64,000 nt of DNA from JAWKRB01 sp041389885 (GTDB lineage: Bacteria; Myxococcota_A; Polyangia; Polyangiales; Ga0077539). The notes beneath the pieces were generated by a model, which saw nothing but the letters and a program-made list of their open reading frames with translations, was not told where the DNA came from and searched no databases. A program made the translations under genes and the position numbers. Below, in pieces: positions 1 to 8,323 of this stretch (positions are counted from its first letter, which is position 1; each line of letters opens with the position of its first letter). The stretch is taken from the NCBI GenBank assembly GCA_041389885.1, contig JAWKRB010000006.1:248001-312000 (forward strand), read 5' to 3'.

Positions 1-516
1 GTGCAGCGGCCGGGGGTGTGCAACGCCATGGAGACCCTCCTGGTGCACGCCGACATCGCGCCCGAGGCCCTGCCCCGCATCGCGAGGCGCTGGGCCGAGG
101 CGGGCGTGTCGATGCGGGTCGACCCGCGCGGCGCGGAGGTGCTCGGCGCGGCCGGCGTCGCCTTCGAGCCCGCCACCGACGAGGACTGGGACCGCGAGTT
201 TCTCTCGCTGACCGCGGCGGTCCGGGTGGTGCCGAGCTTCGACGAGGCGGTGCGTCACATCGACGCGCACGGCACCCAGCACACCGCCGCGATCGTGACC
301 CAAGACGCGCAGGCGGCCGAGCGCTTTCTCGCCTCGGTCGAGGCGTCGTGCGTGCTCTGGAACGCGTCGACGCGCTTCAACGACGGCGGCGAGCTCGGCC
401 TGGGCGCCGAGATGGGCATCTCGACGTCGCGGATGCACGCCTTCGGACCCATGGGCGCCAGGGAGCTCACCGCGGAGAAGTTCGTCGTGCGCGGCGACGG
501 ACAGGTGAGGGGATAG
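1..516 (+). CDS. proA: Gamma-glutamyl phosphate reductase, C-terminal part (5' end outside window)
   Basis: The reading frame is open at the first base and ends with TAG at 514-516. The visible 171 residues match the C-terminal part of ProA, the NADPH-dependent reductase that converts gamma-glutamyl phosphate to glutamate-5-semialdehyde in proline synthesis. The block GVCNAMETLLVH near the start resembles the catalytic-cysteine region of the aldehyde-dehydrogenase fold. The later stretch WNASTRFNDGGELGLGAEMG and the end segment STSRMHAFGPMGARELTAEK are typical of the ProA C-terminus. The true start lies upstream of the window. The GTG at position 1 is only the window edge. The next gene starts 8 bp downstream and may be co-transcribed. 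The identification rests on motif memory; no search was run. Confidence 0.93.
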   Translation: MQRPGVCNAMETLLVHADIAPEALPRIARRWAEAGVSMRVDPRGAEVLGAAGVAFEPATDEDWDREFLSLTAAVRVVPSFDEAVRHIDAHGTQHTAAIVTQDAQAAERFLASVEASCVLWNASTRFNDGGELGLGAEMGISTSRMHAFGPMGARELTAEKFVVRGDGQVRG

Positions 517-524
517 GCGCCGCC

Positions 525-1526
525 GTGAGCTTCTCCCTCGGCACGTTCAACTGTCGCGACTTCTTCGACGACGCGACGCCGCATGTGATCGGCAACCTCG
601 ACCGCGAGGGCTTCGGCGCGCACGCGCAGCGCCGCGCGAAGCAGCTCTACCGACGAAAGATCGACGCCGTGGCCGCGGTGGTCTCGCGCATGAACGCCGA
701 CGTCGTGGCGTTTCAGGAGGTCGAGGGCGCGCAGGTGCTCGACGCCGTGCGCGCCGCGCTCCCGGAGATGAACTACCTCCCCGCCATGGCCGGCGCCTCC
801 GACGCGAGGGGCATCGCGTGCGGGCTGCTGTCTCGCTTCCCGATCCGGAGCGCGGAGGTCCACGGCGTCGGCGAGCTGGCGTTCCCGGCCTTCGCCGACG
901 GAGACCCGCGGCCCTTCATCGGGCGCCTCCACGCGCGGCGGGGTCTGCTCGAGTGCGACCTCACGCTCCCTGACGGCAGCCTGCTCACCGTCATGGTGGT
1001 GCACCTCAAGAGCGCGCGGCCCGTGCCCCGCGTCAGCGAGTCTGGCGCGAGCGTGCACATCGACGACCACTACGCCGCCGCCGAAGGCGCCTCGCGGGCG
1101 ATGGTCGTGCGCCTCGCCGAGGCCCTCCAGGTGCGCTCCCGCGTGGACGCGCGGCTGCACCGCGACGGCCGCGCGCAGATCGCCGTGCTGGGCGACCTCA
1201 ACGACGGCCCCGACTCCGTGACGGTGCGCGCCATCGCGGGGGAGCTCATCGAGACGCCCAGGGGCCGCCACACCGACCTCGACGCCCTCGCGGCCCTCGA
1301 CGCCGGCGTGCTCCACCACTGCATGCGCAGCGCGCCCGAGGGCTCGCGTCACACGCTGCTCCATCGCGGCGCCCGGCTGCAATTCGACCACGTGCTCGCG
1401 AGCCGGTGGCTCTGGCGGCGCTTTCGCGGGGTGCGGGTGCTGAACGAGTCGCTCCGCGAGGGGGGCGAGGGCTGGCGCGAAGAGGTCGAGTCGGACCACG
1501 CCGCCGTGGTCGCGTCCTTCGCCTGA
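525..1526 (+). CDS. Endonuclease/exonuclease/phosphatase (EEP) family protein
   Basis: A 333-residue protein starting at GTG 525, 8 bp after proA. The frame is open much further upstream, but that part overlaps proA and has out-of-frame composition, so I place the start at GTG AGC TTC. Motifs follow the DNase I/EEP fold in order: an N-terminal FNCRDFF strand, VVAFQEVEG with the metal-binding Glu, VVHLKSARP, AVLGDLNDGPDS with the Asp/Asn pair, and ESDHAAVVASF with the terminal catalytic His. The family hydrolyses phosphodiester bonds in nucleic acids, lipids or phosphates, and the substrate cannot be assigned from sequence. No signal peptide is evident, so it is probably cytoplasmic. It may share a transcript with proA. 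Confidence 0.82.
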   Translation: MSFSLGTFNCRDFFDDATPHVIGNLDREGFGAHAQRRAKQLYRRKIDAVAAVVSRMNADVVAFQEVEGAQVLDAVRAALPEMNYLPAMAGASDARGIACGLLSRFPIRSAEVHGVGELAFPAFADGDPRPFIGRLHARRGLLECDLTLPDGSLLTVMVVHLKSARPVPRVSESGASVHIDDHYAAAEGASRAMVVRLAEALQVRSRVDARLHRDGRAQIAVLGDLNDGPDSVTVRAIAGELIETPRGRHTDLDALAALDAGVLHHCMRSAPEGSRHTLLHRGARLQFDHVLASRWLWRRFRGVRVLNESLREGGEGWREEVESDHAAVVASFA

Positions 1527-1687
1527 GGGGGGGCGTGACGGGCCTCGCCCGATCGGGCGTGAGTTCTTGCGCCCGCGGGAGCCCTTGAGGCATCTCCCTT
1601 CGGCGCGTGGTGTCTTCGAAGGCGCGGCGGCCTCGCGTCGGCCCTGATGGAGCGGGCGGCCCGAGGCGTGCGCGGCGGTCGCCGCAG

Positions 1688-1718
1688 TTGACCCTTCTCG
1701 CGAACGATGCTCTGTAAA
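1688..1718 (+). promoter_or_regulatory. Possible sigma70-type promoter before the secreted protein/matrixin pair
   Basis: The 251-bp gap between the EEP gene and the next CDS contains TTGACC (1688-1693) followed after 19 bp by TGTAAA (1713-1718), in a less GC-rich patch. The -35 box is good, but the spacing is two bases longer than ideal and the -10 is weak. The position suits transcription of the two-gene secreted-protein operon starting at 1778. This is inference from consensus only. Confidence 0.35.
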
Positions 1719-1721
1719 CTC

Positions 1722-1741
1722 GGTGCCGCGACGGCGGCACC
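1722..1741 (+). promoter_or_regulatory. Perfect 8-bp hairpin in the presumed leader
   Basis: GGTGCCGC (1722-1729) and GCGGCACC (1734-1741) are perfect inverted repeats with a 4-nt GACG loop. They sit just after the putative promoter and about 36 bp before the GTG start at 1778. The hairpin could be an mRNA leader structure or a protein-binding dyad. There is no U-tract, so a terminator is unlikely. Confidence 0.4.
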
Positions 1742-1777
1742 TCTTCAATAACCCTTGTGGCACCGGCGGTGTGACTC

Positions 1778-2368
1778 GTGAGAACGACCCGTTCTTCCTG
1801 GCTTCAGAACATCGGCTTGATGGCGTCGCTCGCCCTGGCCGTCCTGTCGGCCCCGGCCTCGGCCGACGCGACGGTGGCGGTGGAGCTCCCTCGCGCGCAG
1901 CTCGTATCAGACGCAGACCTCGTGGTGCGGGTGACGGTCCTCGACCACCGCAGCGCGTGGGACGCAGACAACACCGCGATCCGCACCTGGACTCGCCTCA
2001 GGGTCACCGAGTACCTCAAGGGCAGCGGCCCCTCTGAGCTCACCGTGCGGCAGATCGGGGGCGAGGCCGAGGGGCTCGCGCAGTATGTGCCCGGCGACCC
2101 TCGGCTGCGTGAGGGCGCCGACCTCGTGGTCTTTCTCCGCCGCGGAGAAGGCGTGCAGTTCCTCACCGCGATGGCGCAGTCGGTCTTCTACGTCGAGCGC
2201 GGCCCCGACGGCGAGGCCTACGTGCGCCGCGACCTCACGGGCCTGACCTTCGCGAGGGTCTCTCCGACGCGCCCGATGGAGGTGTACGAGCCCGAGAGCG
2301 TCTCGGTGGTCGAGACCCTCGACCAGCTCCGCGCGTCCATCCGACAGGGCGCTGGGGGGGCGCGGTGA
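1778..2368 (+). CDS. Secreted hypothetical protein, partner of the matrixin
   Basis: A 196-residue protein starting at GTG 1778. The N-terminus (MRTTRSSW followed by a hydrophobic run ending ASA) looks like a Sec signal peptide cleaved after about residue 30. The mature part is a compact beta-rich domain with regularly spaced charged and hydrophobic residues. I recognise no catalytic motif and no family. Its stop codon overlaps the GTG of the downstream metalloprotease (GTGA at 2365-2368), so the two are almost certainly translated together. It could be an accessory, chaperone or inhibitor of that protease, but this is only suggested by the coupling. The exported location is fairly secure; the function is unknown. 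Confidence 0.72.
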   Translation: MRTTRSSWLQNIGLMASLALAVLSAPASADATVAVELPRAQLVSDADLVVRVTVLDHRSAWDADNTAIRTWTRLRVTEYLKGSGPSELTVRQIGGEAEGLAQYVPGDPRLREGADLVVFLRRGEGVQFLTAMAQSVFYVERGPDGEAYVRRDLTGLTFARVSPTRPMEVYEPESVSVVETLDQLRASIRQGAGGAR

Positions 2369-3651
2369 GGCCGCGCGCGACCGCCGCCGCGGCGCTCCTC
2401 ACGGCGCTCCTCGCGAACGCCACCGCCGGCGCCTGGGTCTCTCAAGACGCGCAGTGGAACCCCGCGACCCTCCCCATCGGGTACCGCGTCAACGCCGCCA
2501 CCGCGCCCTCGTCGATCGGCGCGTCGGGCGCGCTCGCGGCGATCGACGGTGGCATGGCGAGCTGGGCGGGGCCGACCTGCACGCGCTGGCGCAGCACGAA
2601 CCTCGGCTCGACCTCGGTCACCCGCGCGAGTGCGCGTGACAACGTGAACACCTTCCTCTGGCTCTCGGGCTCGTGGCCCGCGGAGCTCGGGTCGGTGAAC
2701 GTGACGATCGGCGTCACGACGCCGGTGTTCATCCCCGGTCGGTACGTGCTCGACGCCGACATCCAGTTCAACGCCGTGGGCTTCACCTGGAGCACGACGG
2801 GCGCGAGAAACACGGTCGACACGCAGTCGATCGCGACGCACGAGGAGGGGCACTTCCTCGGGCTCGACCATCCCCCGGTGCGCGGCGCGGTGATGTACGC
2901 GTCGTACTCGGGGGGCGTGCTCCGCAACCTCAGCTCCGACGACATCGCCGGCGTGTGCGCGCTCTACCCTTCGGGGGGCGCCGTGCCCGACGCGGGCCCC
3001 CCGGCCGACCCCTGCGCGCGCTTCACCAGCTGCGCGGGGTGTACCCCCAACCAGAACTGCGGCTGGTGCGAGTCCTCGAACTCCTGCCAGACCGGCACCT
3101 CGACCGGATCGACCACCGGCCCCGCCTGCTCAGGCAACTGGCGCTGGGACCCGCGCACCTGCACCGGCGCCACCGACCCCTGCAACGCCTTCACGTCGTG
3201 CTCCTCGTGCACCGCGCAGAACCAGTGCGGGTGGTGCGGCGCGACCAACCGCTGCGTGCTGGGCACGCCGACAGGACCGGCGGCCGGCGGCAGCTGCGGC
3301 GGCTACGCCTGGACCTCGAACATGTGCGCCGCCAGCACCGACGCGGGCGCGCCGACGGGCACGCAGCGCTTCGGCGAGCCGTGTCAGATGCGCGCGGACT
3401 GCGCGTCGGGGCTGCTCTGCGTCGGCGGCAGCGGCGTGTCGCCCTTCTGCACGCGGGTGTGCACCGATGACTGCACGTGTCCGCGCGGCTACGGCTGCGC
3501 CGCGCGCTTGTCGACCGGGCAGACCGTGTGCGTGCCGGGCAACAACGGCTGCGTGACCGGCGTCGACGCCGGCGCGCCGACCGACGTTGTCGTCCCGCGC
3601 GACGTGGTCACCCCCGTGACGTGGTCGCTCCCCGCGACGTGGTCACCCTGA
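2365..3651 (+). CDS. Matrixin-like zinc metalloprotease with PSI-like repeats; C-terminus frameshifted
   Basis: The frame begins at GTG 2365, overlapping the previous gene, and encodes 428 residues to the first stop. A Sec signal peptide covers about residues 1-23. The catalytic core contains HEEGHFLGLDH, the HExxHxxGxxH zinc motif, followed by an MYAS Met-turn, as in matrixin/M10 peptidases. Two Cys-rich modules follow (CARFTSCAGC...CGWC and CNAFTSCSSC...CGWC) resembling PSI/plexin repeats. A further Cys-rich region (CQMRADCASGLLC) and a short DVV-rich linker come next. The frame then shifts at a C run near 3611-3615 and stops at 3651. In other frames the sequence continues with a linker and a MYXO-CTERM-like tail up to 3876. 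If the shift is real, the product loses its sorting tag. Confidence 0.82.
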   Translation: MRPRATAAAALLTALLANATAGAWVSQDAQWNPATLPIGYRVNAATAPSSIGASGALAAIDGGMASWAGPTCTRWRSTNLGSTSVTRASARDNVNTFLWLSGSWPAELGSVNVTIGVTTPVFIPGRYVLDADIQFNAVGFTWSTTGARNTVDTQSIATHEEGHFLGLDHPPVRGAVMYASYSGGVLRNLSSDDIAGVCALYPSGGAVPDAGPPADPCARFTSCAGCTPNQNCGWCESSNSCQTGTSTGSTTGPACSGNWRWDPRTCTGATDPCNAFTSCSSCTAQNQCGWCGATNRCVLGTPTGPAAGGSCGGYAWTSNMCAASTDAGAPTGTQRFGEPCQMRADCASGLLCVGGSGVSPFCTRVCTDDCTCPRGYGCAARLSTGQTVCVPGNNGCVTGVDAGAPTDVVVPRDVVTPVTWSLPATWSP

Positions 3652-3876
3652 TGGACGTCGTCGCCGCCCCGACGCGCCCGCGCCGACGCCCGACGCAGCG
3701 ACTCCCACGGACGACATGGGCAAGGCCGAAGACCTCGGGCCCCTGCCTTTCATCAACCCGGGGTCGACCGGTGGCTGCGGCTGTCGCACGACCTCGACCC
3801 CCTCCGCGCGCGCGGCGGCGTCCTGGCCGCCCTTCTCGCGCTGGGCGTGACGGTTCGTCGACGGCGCCGCCGCTGA
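3612..3876 (+). pseudogene. Displaced C-terminal tail of the matrixin with MYXO-CTERM-like signal
   Basis: Reading across three single-base frame changes recovers a coherent C-terminus. Near 3611-3615 a C seems to be missing, giving PRDVVAPRDVVTLMDVV. Near 3665-3670 another C seems to be missing, giving an acidic Ala/Pro linker that ends in GGCGCR. Near 3788 a third base seems to be missing, giving VLAALLALGVTVRRRRRR and a TGA at 3874-3876. Cys-motif, hydrophobic helix and Arg cluster form the classical MYXO-CTERM layout. The three shifts sum to one codon, so the final frame equals the start frame. This suggests a once-continuous gene of about 500 codons. Real decay and homopolymer sequencing error cannot be told apart here. 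Confidence 0.68.
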
Positions 3877-3922
3877 ATCCCCAAGTGCCTCGCGGCGCCC
3901 CCGGTCGGCGCCGCGGGGTTCC

Positions 3923-5191
3923 TCACCGCCGCCGCCGCCGGGTCCTCACCGCCGCGAGCGCCGCGAGCGCCGCGAAGGGCATGAGCGATCGAGAGGCGCC
4001 GGGGCTCGCGCTGCACGACTTGTACTCGACATAGCCACAGGGCAGCGGCTCTGGGGGGCGGTTCTGCAGGGTGCCGTAGCGGTAGAGCGTGTCGCGCAGG
4101 CCCAGGTCGCTCGCCTGGAGCTGGAGGTCACGGTCGAGGGCGCGGGGGCCGAGCTCGGCGCGGAGCCGCGTGACGTTGGCCTGATCGCCGAGGCCCTCGA
4201 AGGCCTGCTCGGTGTCGTTCGAGACCATCTCCGAGGGGAGGGAGCCGCGCACGCTGGAGATGAGGTTCGACACGGTGAACCGCGAGAGCACCTGCGACGA
4301 CTCCGTGAGCCAGAGCCGCTCGTCGTTGCGCGCGTTCAGCGTGCGAAAGGCGCGCAGAAAGTCGGCCGAGGCGTCGGCGCTGGGGTTGTTGTAGTCGTAG
4401 ACGAGGTCGGCGTCGCGGAGCTCGCCGTTGGGCCAACCCAGGGCCTCCATGCGTGAGGGCGCGAGCACGATCAGGAGCAGGCCGACCTTGTCGCCGACGC
4501 CCGCGGAGATCATGCGCAAGGGCAGCGTCGGCGCCGAGCCGGGGACCGTCACGCGCACCGGCTGCATCTGCGCCACGCCCTCGCCCGCGCGGAGCTTCAG
4601 GGCGACGAAGTCCATGCGCAGCGAGACGTAGTGGTCGAGGATCGGGTCGATGCTGGGCGGCACGAAGTACCCGTTGCTGCGCAGCCAGTCGCGAATGGCG
4701 TTGGGGTCGTCGCCACGGATCGTCGCCTGGTCATAGGGGCCCACGACCTGCTGCTGAAGCACCTGCACGGGGGGCTGGGTGGCGTTGTCTTCGGCCCCCG
4801 CGGCGCGGGACGACGAGGACGCGAAGAGTCCTCCGCCGCCGCTGTCGCAGAAGCGCGTGGGCGGCGGGGGCGCCGGCTGGACCCGCGGGGCCGAGAGGTT
4901 GTCCAGCACGGTCATGAAGCGCGGGTCGGAGAGCTCCACCCGCGCGTTCATCCCGTCGCGAATGGGGAGGATCCAGGTGAACTCCTCGGCGCGTCCCGAG
5001 AAGGCGAACTGGTCCCAGAGGATCGTGCGGCGATCGGAGACCGAGAAGACCATTCGGTGGTCGGTCACCACCTGCACCGCGGTGGGTGAGGGCTGGTGAA
5101 AGCAGCCCCCGCACGCGCGCGCCTCAGAGGCCGACCCCAGCGTCACGCCGAGGACCAGAGAAGAGACCAGCAGACTCCGGAGCGGGATCAT
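3923..5191 (-). CDS. DUF2330-type secreted protein with MYXO-CTERM tail
   Basis: The frame is open back to 5407, but I choose ATG 5191 (MIPLRSLLVSS) because a GAGG Shine-Dalgarno sits 7 bp upstream and a signal peptide follows at once. The product is 422 residues. The segment ARACGGCFHQP after the signal peptide, then 'DHRMVFSVSDRRTILWDQF' and EEFTWILPI, are hallmarks I associate with DUF2330 proteins, whose function is unknown. The C-terminus has Cys-Ser, a short hydrophobic Ala/Leu stretch and a terminal RTRRRRR, consistent with a MYXO-CTERM sorting tag. It is probably exported and processed at the cell surface. It is convergent with the matrixin tail, and no operon partner is visible. Confidence 0.8.
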   Translation of the reverse strand: MIPLRSLLVSSLVLGVTLGSASEARACGGCFHQPSPTAVQVVTDHRMVFSVSDRRTILWDQFAFSGRAEEFTWILPIRDGMNARVELSDPRFMTVLDNLSAPRVQPAPPPPTRFCDSGGGGLFASSSSRAAGAEDNATQPPVQVLQQQVVGPYDQATIRGDDPNAIRDWLRSNGYFVPPSIDPILDHYVSLRMDFVALKLRAGEGVAQMQPVRVTVPGSAPTLPLRMISAGVGDKVGLLLIVLAPSRMEALGWPNGELRDADLVYDYNNPSADASADFLRAFRTLNARNDERLWLTESSQVLSRFTVSNLISSVRGSLPSEMVSNDTEQAFEGLGDQANVTRLRAELGPRALDRDLQLQASDLGLRDTLYRYGTLQNRPPEPLPCGYVEYKSCSASPGASRSLMPFAALAALAAVRTRRRRR

Positions 5192-5659
5192 TCGCATCAC
5201 CTCAATGACCCAGTGTACTGCGAGCGCCGTGCCGGGGGCACCGGGCTCGGAGGGCGCGTCCTCTTTGAGGGACCCTCCGGTCGACCGCCGCGACGCGCGG
5301 CCAGCCGAGGGCGACCCGGCTCGCACCCGACCCGGAGCGGCGCGGTCCCCACCGAAGGTGGCTGTGCGCCGAATGCTCGGTCGCTGGGGGCACGGGTGTG
5401 AAGCCATGGCACACGCGCCTCTCCCAGGCGGGTCTCCCCGGGAGGGGGCCTTCGGGGCAATCGTGTGACGGGGCGGCGCAAAACTGGAGACGCATCGCTG
5501 AGGGACTACACAGGGTTCGCGCGGTGAGGTAATGCGGCACTCCCTCCTGGGCGGGTCTCGACCCCGTCGCGCGTCCTGCGCGTTGACGCGGCGGTCGGTG
5601 CCCCCGAGGGGACCATTGTTCTCCGCTTCGCCCTCGAAAGGAGCCGCAAGGAGCCTCCG
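5192..5659. other. 468-bp intergenic region between divergent genes
   Basis: This gap separates the leftward DUF2330 gene and the rightward pyrophosphatase gene, so it should hold both promoters. A TTGACG at 5583-5588 lacks a convincing -10 at proper spacing. An inverted repeat around 5431-5446 (TCTCCC...GGGAG) could form a short GC hairpin. A purine-rich AAGGAG lies at 5648-5653, just before the pyrophosphatase GTG. Open frames here have the Arg/Pro/Ser-rich composition of non-coding high-GC DNA. I recognise no riboswitch or RNA gene. Confidence 0.6.
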
Positions 5660-7723
5660 GTGGAAACCAACCTGTCGTTCGCATCCATGGGCACCGGCGC
5701 TGTCGCGCTGGTCATCGCGTTCCTATTTTTCGCCCGCGTGAGGGCTGCCCCCGAGGGCAACGAGGCGATGGCCCGCATCGCGCGGTACATCCGCGAGGGC
5801 GCGATGGCGTTCCTCGCGGCGGAGTACAGGGTCCTCGCGGTGTACACCGCGGTCGTCGCGGGCCTGCTCGCGCTGGCGCTGGGACCCAAGGCCGCGGGCG
5901 CGTTCATCGCGGGCGCGTTCCTCTCGCTCCTCGCGGGCTTCATCGGGATGAAGGGCGCGACCTTCGCCAACGTCCGCACGGCCGAGACCGCGCGCGCCAA
6001 CGGCAAGCCCTCCGCGCTCGTCATGGCCCTCGACGGCGGCGCCGTCATGGGCCTCTGCGTCGCGGGCCTCGGGCTGCTGGGGATGGGCGCGGTGTACTTC
6101 GTCTTCCGCGGCACCCCTGACTTCAACACGGTGATCCACTCCTTCGCCGTGGGCGCCAGCTCCATCGCGCTCTTCGCGCGCATCGGCGGCGGCATCTACA
6201 CGAAGGCCGCCGACGTCGGCGCCGACATCGCCGGCAAGGTCGAGGAGAACATCCCCGAAGACGACCCCCGCAACCCCGGCGTCATCGCCGACAACGTGGG
6301 CGACAACGTGGGCGACATCGCGGGCATGGGCGCCGACATCTACGAGAGCTACGTCGCCGCGGTCGTGTCGGCGATGGCCCTCGCGATGACGCTCCCGCCG
6401 TCGAGCCTCCAGGCCCTCTCGAGCGAGACCGACGAGACGAACCTGCGGCGCCTCGGCGTGCTCCTCCCGCTGCTCCTCGCGACCCTCGGGCTCGCCGTGA
6501 GCATCGTCGGCATCTTCATCACGCGCATGTTGAAGAACATGGCGCCCGCGAAGGTGCTGCGCGCGGCGCTGATCCTCCCGCCGATCCTCGTGAGCGCGGC
6601 GTCGGTCGTGATCCTCCCGATGTTCGGCTACAACATGAACGCCGTGGTGACCCTCGCCGCGGGCGCGGTCGGCGGCGGCGTCATCGGTCTCATCACCGAC
6701 TACTACACGTCCATGGGCCCCATCGAGAAGGTCGCCGAGGCGTCGAAGACCGGCGCGGGCACCAACGTGATCCGCGGCCTCGCCGTGGGCCTCGAGAGCG
6801 TCGCGGTGCCGATCTTCACGATCTGCGTCGTGGGCTACGTGTCGAACTCGGCCCTGGGCCTCTACGGCATCGCCATCGCGGCCGTCGGCATGCTCGCCGG
6901 CACCGCGATCGTGATGACCGTCGACGCCTACGGCCCCATCGCCGACAACGCCGGCGGCATCGCCGAGATGGCCGGCCTCGGCAAGTCGGTGCGCGACATC
7001 ACCGACGAGCTCGACGCCGTGGGCAACACCACCGCGGCCGTGGGCAAGGGCTTCGCCATCGGCTCGGCGATCCTCACCGTGGTGGCGCTCTTCGCGGCGT
7101 TCAACCAGGAGGTGGCGAACCATCGCCTCGGCCTGCACCTGCCGGCGATCACCCTCGAGCTCACCGACGCCAATGTGCTGATGGGCGTGCTCTTCGGCGC
7201 GATCCTGCCCTGCATCGTCGGCGCCACCACGATGACCGCGGTCGGCCGCGCCGCCGGCGCGATCGTCGAGGAGATCCGCCGTCAGTTCCGGGAGATCCCG
7301 GGCCTGCGCGAGCTCAAGGAGGGCGTCGAGCCCGAGCCCGCGAAGATCGTCGCCATCGCGACCAACGCCGCGCTGCGGGAGATGATCCTCCCCGGCGCGG
7401 TCGCCGTCCTCGCGCCGGTGCTCGTCGGCTTCGTCGCCGGGCCGAAGATGCTCGCGGGCACCCTCGCGGGCGCGCTCGCCGTGGGCGCGACGCTCTCGCT
7501 CGTGATGGCCAACGGCGGCGGCGCCTGGGACAACGCGAAGAAGTTCATCGAGAAGGGCGGCCTCCCGGGCCACGCGAAGGGCTCCGACGCGCACAAGGCC
7601 GCCGTCGTCGGCGACACCGTGGGCGACCCCTTCAAGGACACCTCGGGCCCCGGCATCTCGATCCTCATCAAGGTGATGAGCGTCGTCTCCCTGCTCATCG
7701 CGCCGCTCATCGCGTCGCGCTGA
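5660..7723 (+). CDS. hppA: Membrane-bound pyrophosphatase (ion-translocating), K+-dependent type
   Basis: A 687-residue polytopic membrane protein starting at GTG 5660, with AAGGAG about 6 bp upstream. It hydrolyses cytoplasmic pyrophosphate and pumps H+ and/or Na+ out of the cytoplasm. The substrate-site signatures are intact: GGGIYTKAADVGADIAGKVE, EENIPEDDPRNP, and IADNVGDNVGDIAGMGAD. The second Asp/Lys cluster appears near the C-terminus as GDTVGDPFKDTSGP. The segment GNTTAAVGKG has Ala where K+-independent enzymes have Lys, so by established rules it belongs to the K+-dependent subgroup. H+ versus Na+ specificity cannot be decided here. Length fits the family (660-720 residues). It ends 6 bp before a convergent gene. 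Confidence 0.96.
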   Translation: METNLSFASMGTGAVALVIAFLFFARVRAAPEGNEAMARIARYIREGAMAFLAAEYRVLAVYTAVVAGLLALALGPKAAGAFIAGAFLSLLAGFIGMKGATFANVRTAETARANGKPSALVMALDGGAVMGLCVAGLGLLGMGAVYFVFRGTPDFNTVIHSFAVGASSIALFARIGGGIYTKAADVGADIAGKVEENIPEDDPRNPGVIADNVGDNVGDIAGMGADIYESYVAAVVSAMALAMTLPPSSLQALSSETDETNLRRLGVLLPLLLATLGLAVSIVGIFITRMLKNMAPAKVLRAALILPPILVSAASVVILPMFGYNMNAVVTLAAGAVGGGVIGLITDYYTSMGPIEKVAEASKTGAGTNVIRGLAVGLESVAVPIFTICVVGYVSNSALGLYGIAIAAVGMLAGTAIVMTVDAYGPIADNAGGIAEMAGLGKSVRDITDELDAVGNTTAAVGKGFAIGSAILTVVALFAAFNQEVANHRLGLHLPAITLELTDANVLMGVLFGAILPCIVGATTMTAVGRAAGAIVEEIRRQFREIPGLRELKEGVEPEPAKIVAIATNAALREMILPGAVAVLAPVLVGFVAGPKMLAGTLAGALAVGATLSLVMANGGGAWDNAKKFIEKGGLPGHAKGSDAHKAAVVGDTVGDPFKDTSGPGISILIKVMSVVSLLIAPLIASR

Positions 7724-7729
7724 ACCCGC

Positions 7730-8251
7730 TCACCCCGAACGGCGGTCTCCGCGGCCGCCGTCGACCCCCAGCACCGAGCGAAGCCCCGTCAGGATCGCGT
7801 GCACCTCCTTGCGGTGCACGAGGTACTCCGTGACCTCTTGCGGGCTCAGGTCGATCAGCGCGCGAAAGAGCCGGTAGATCCGATCGGTCCCGCCGCCTGG
7901 GATCAGCGAGGCGCGGAGCTCTTCGTGCGACGCGCGGTCTCGGCTGTGCAGGTCGCGCAGGCGCTCGATCTCGGCGTAGGCGCCCAGGAGCTGCGCGGTG
8001 AGGAGCCCCATGGCGTGGGAGAGGTTCTCGTTGCGCTCGGTCTGCTCCTCGAGGCGCTTGCGGAGCTCGCCGATGTCCCGCTCCAGCGAGGGGACCACGC
8101 GCAGGAAGTACTCCTGCGCGCCCTGCGGCGTCATGCGGCGACCGACCTCGGCGTGGGTCATCGGCGTGGACGACGGCGCGGAGGACGGGGAGGTCGGCTG
8201 CGGCAGGAGGGAGTTACGGCTGCGCGGCCCTGGCGGCAGACCCGAGTTCAT
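7730..8251 (-). CDS. Hypothetical coiled-coil protein
   Basis: A 173-residue protein with no recognised family. Residues 1-32 are Pro/Ser-rich and probably disordered. Residues about 45-110 form a strongly amphipathic, Glu/Arg/Leu-rich stretch (RDIGELRKRLEEQTERNE...) that predicts a coiled coil. The last 60 residues look helical and soluble (RIYRLFRALIDLSPQEVTEYL). No signal peptide or membrane segment is visible. The start at ATG 8251 gives the longest product; the internal ATG of MTHAEVGRRM is a realistic alternative. It is convergent with hppA and separated by 72 bp from the broken oxidoreductase upstream, so it may stand alone. Confidence 0.6.
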   Translation of the reverse strand: MNSGLPPGPRSRNSLLPQPTSPSSAPSSTPMTHAEVGRRMTPQGAQEYFLRVVPSLERDIGELRKRLEEQTERNENLSHAMGLLTAQLLGAYAEIERLRDLHSRDRASHEELRASLIPGGGTDRIYRLFRALIDLSPQEVTEYLVHRKEVHAILTGLRSVLGVDGGRGDRRSG

Positions 8252-8323
8252 CGGTCCGAGACGGTACCACGGCGCGCGAGGCGCCTCCGACGGAGCTGCT
8301 GAACCGGCAGAATTCTTTGGGGT

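Noticed and set aside
5205..5468. Possible 87-residue ORF upstream of hppA
   Set aside because: Arg/Pro-rich composition, no ribosome binding site and no motif; most likely leader or promoter DNA.
5723..7594. 623-residue minus-strand frame over hppA
   Set aside because: It is the antisense of a conserved pump gene, with Asp/Glu/His/Arg-rich composition.
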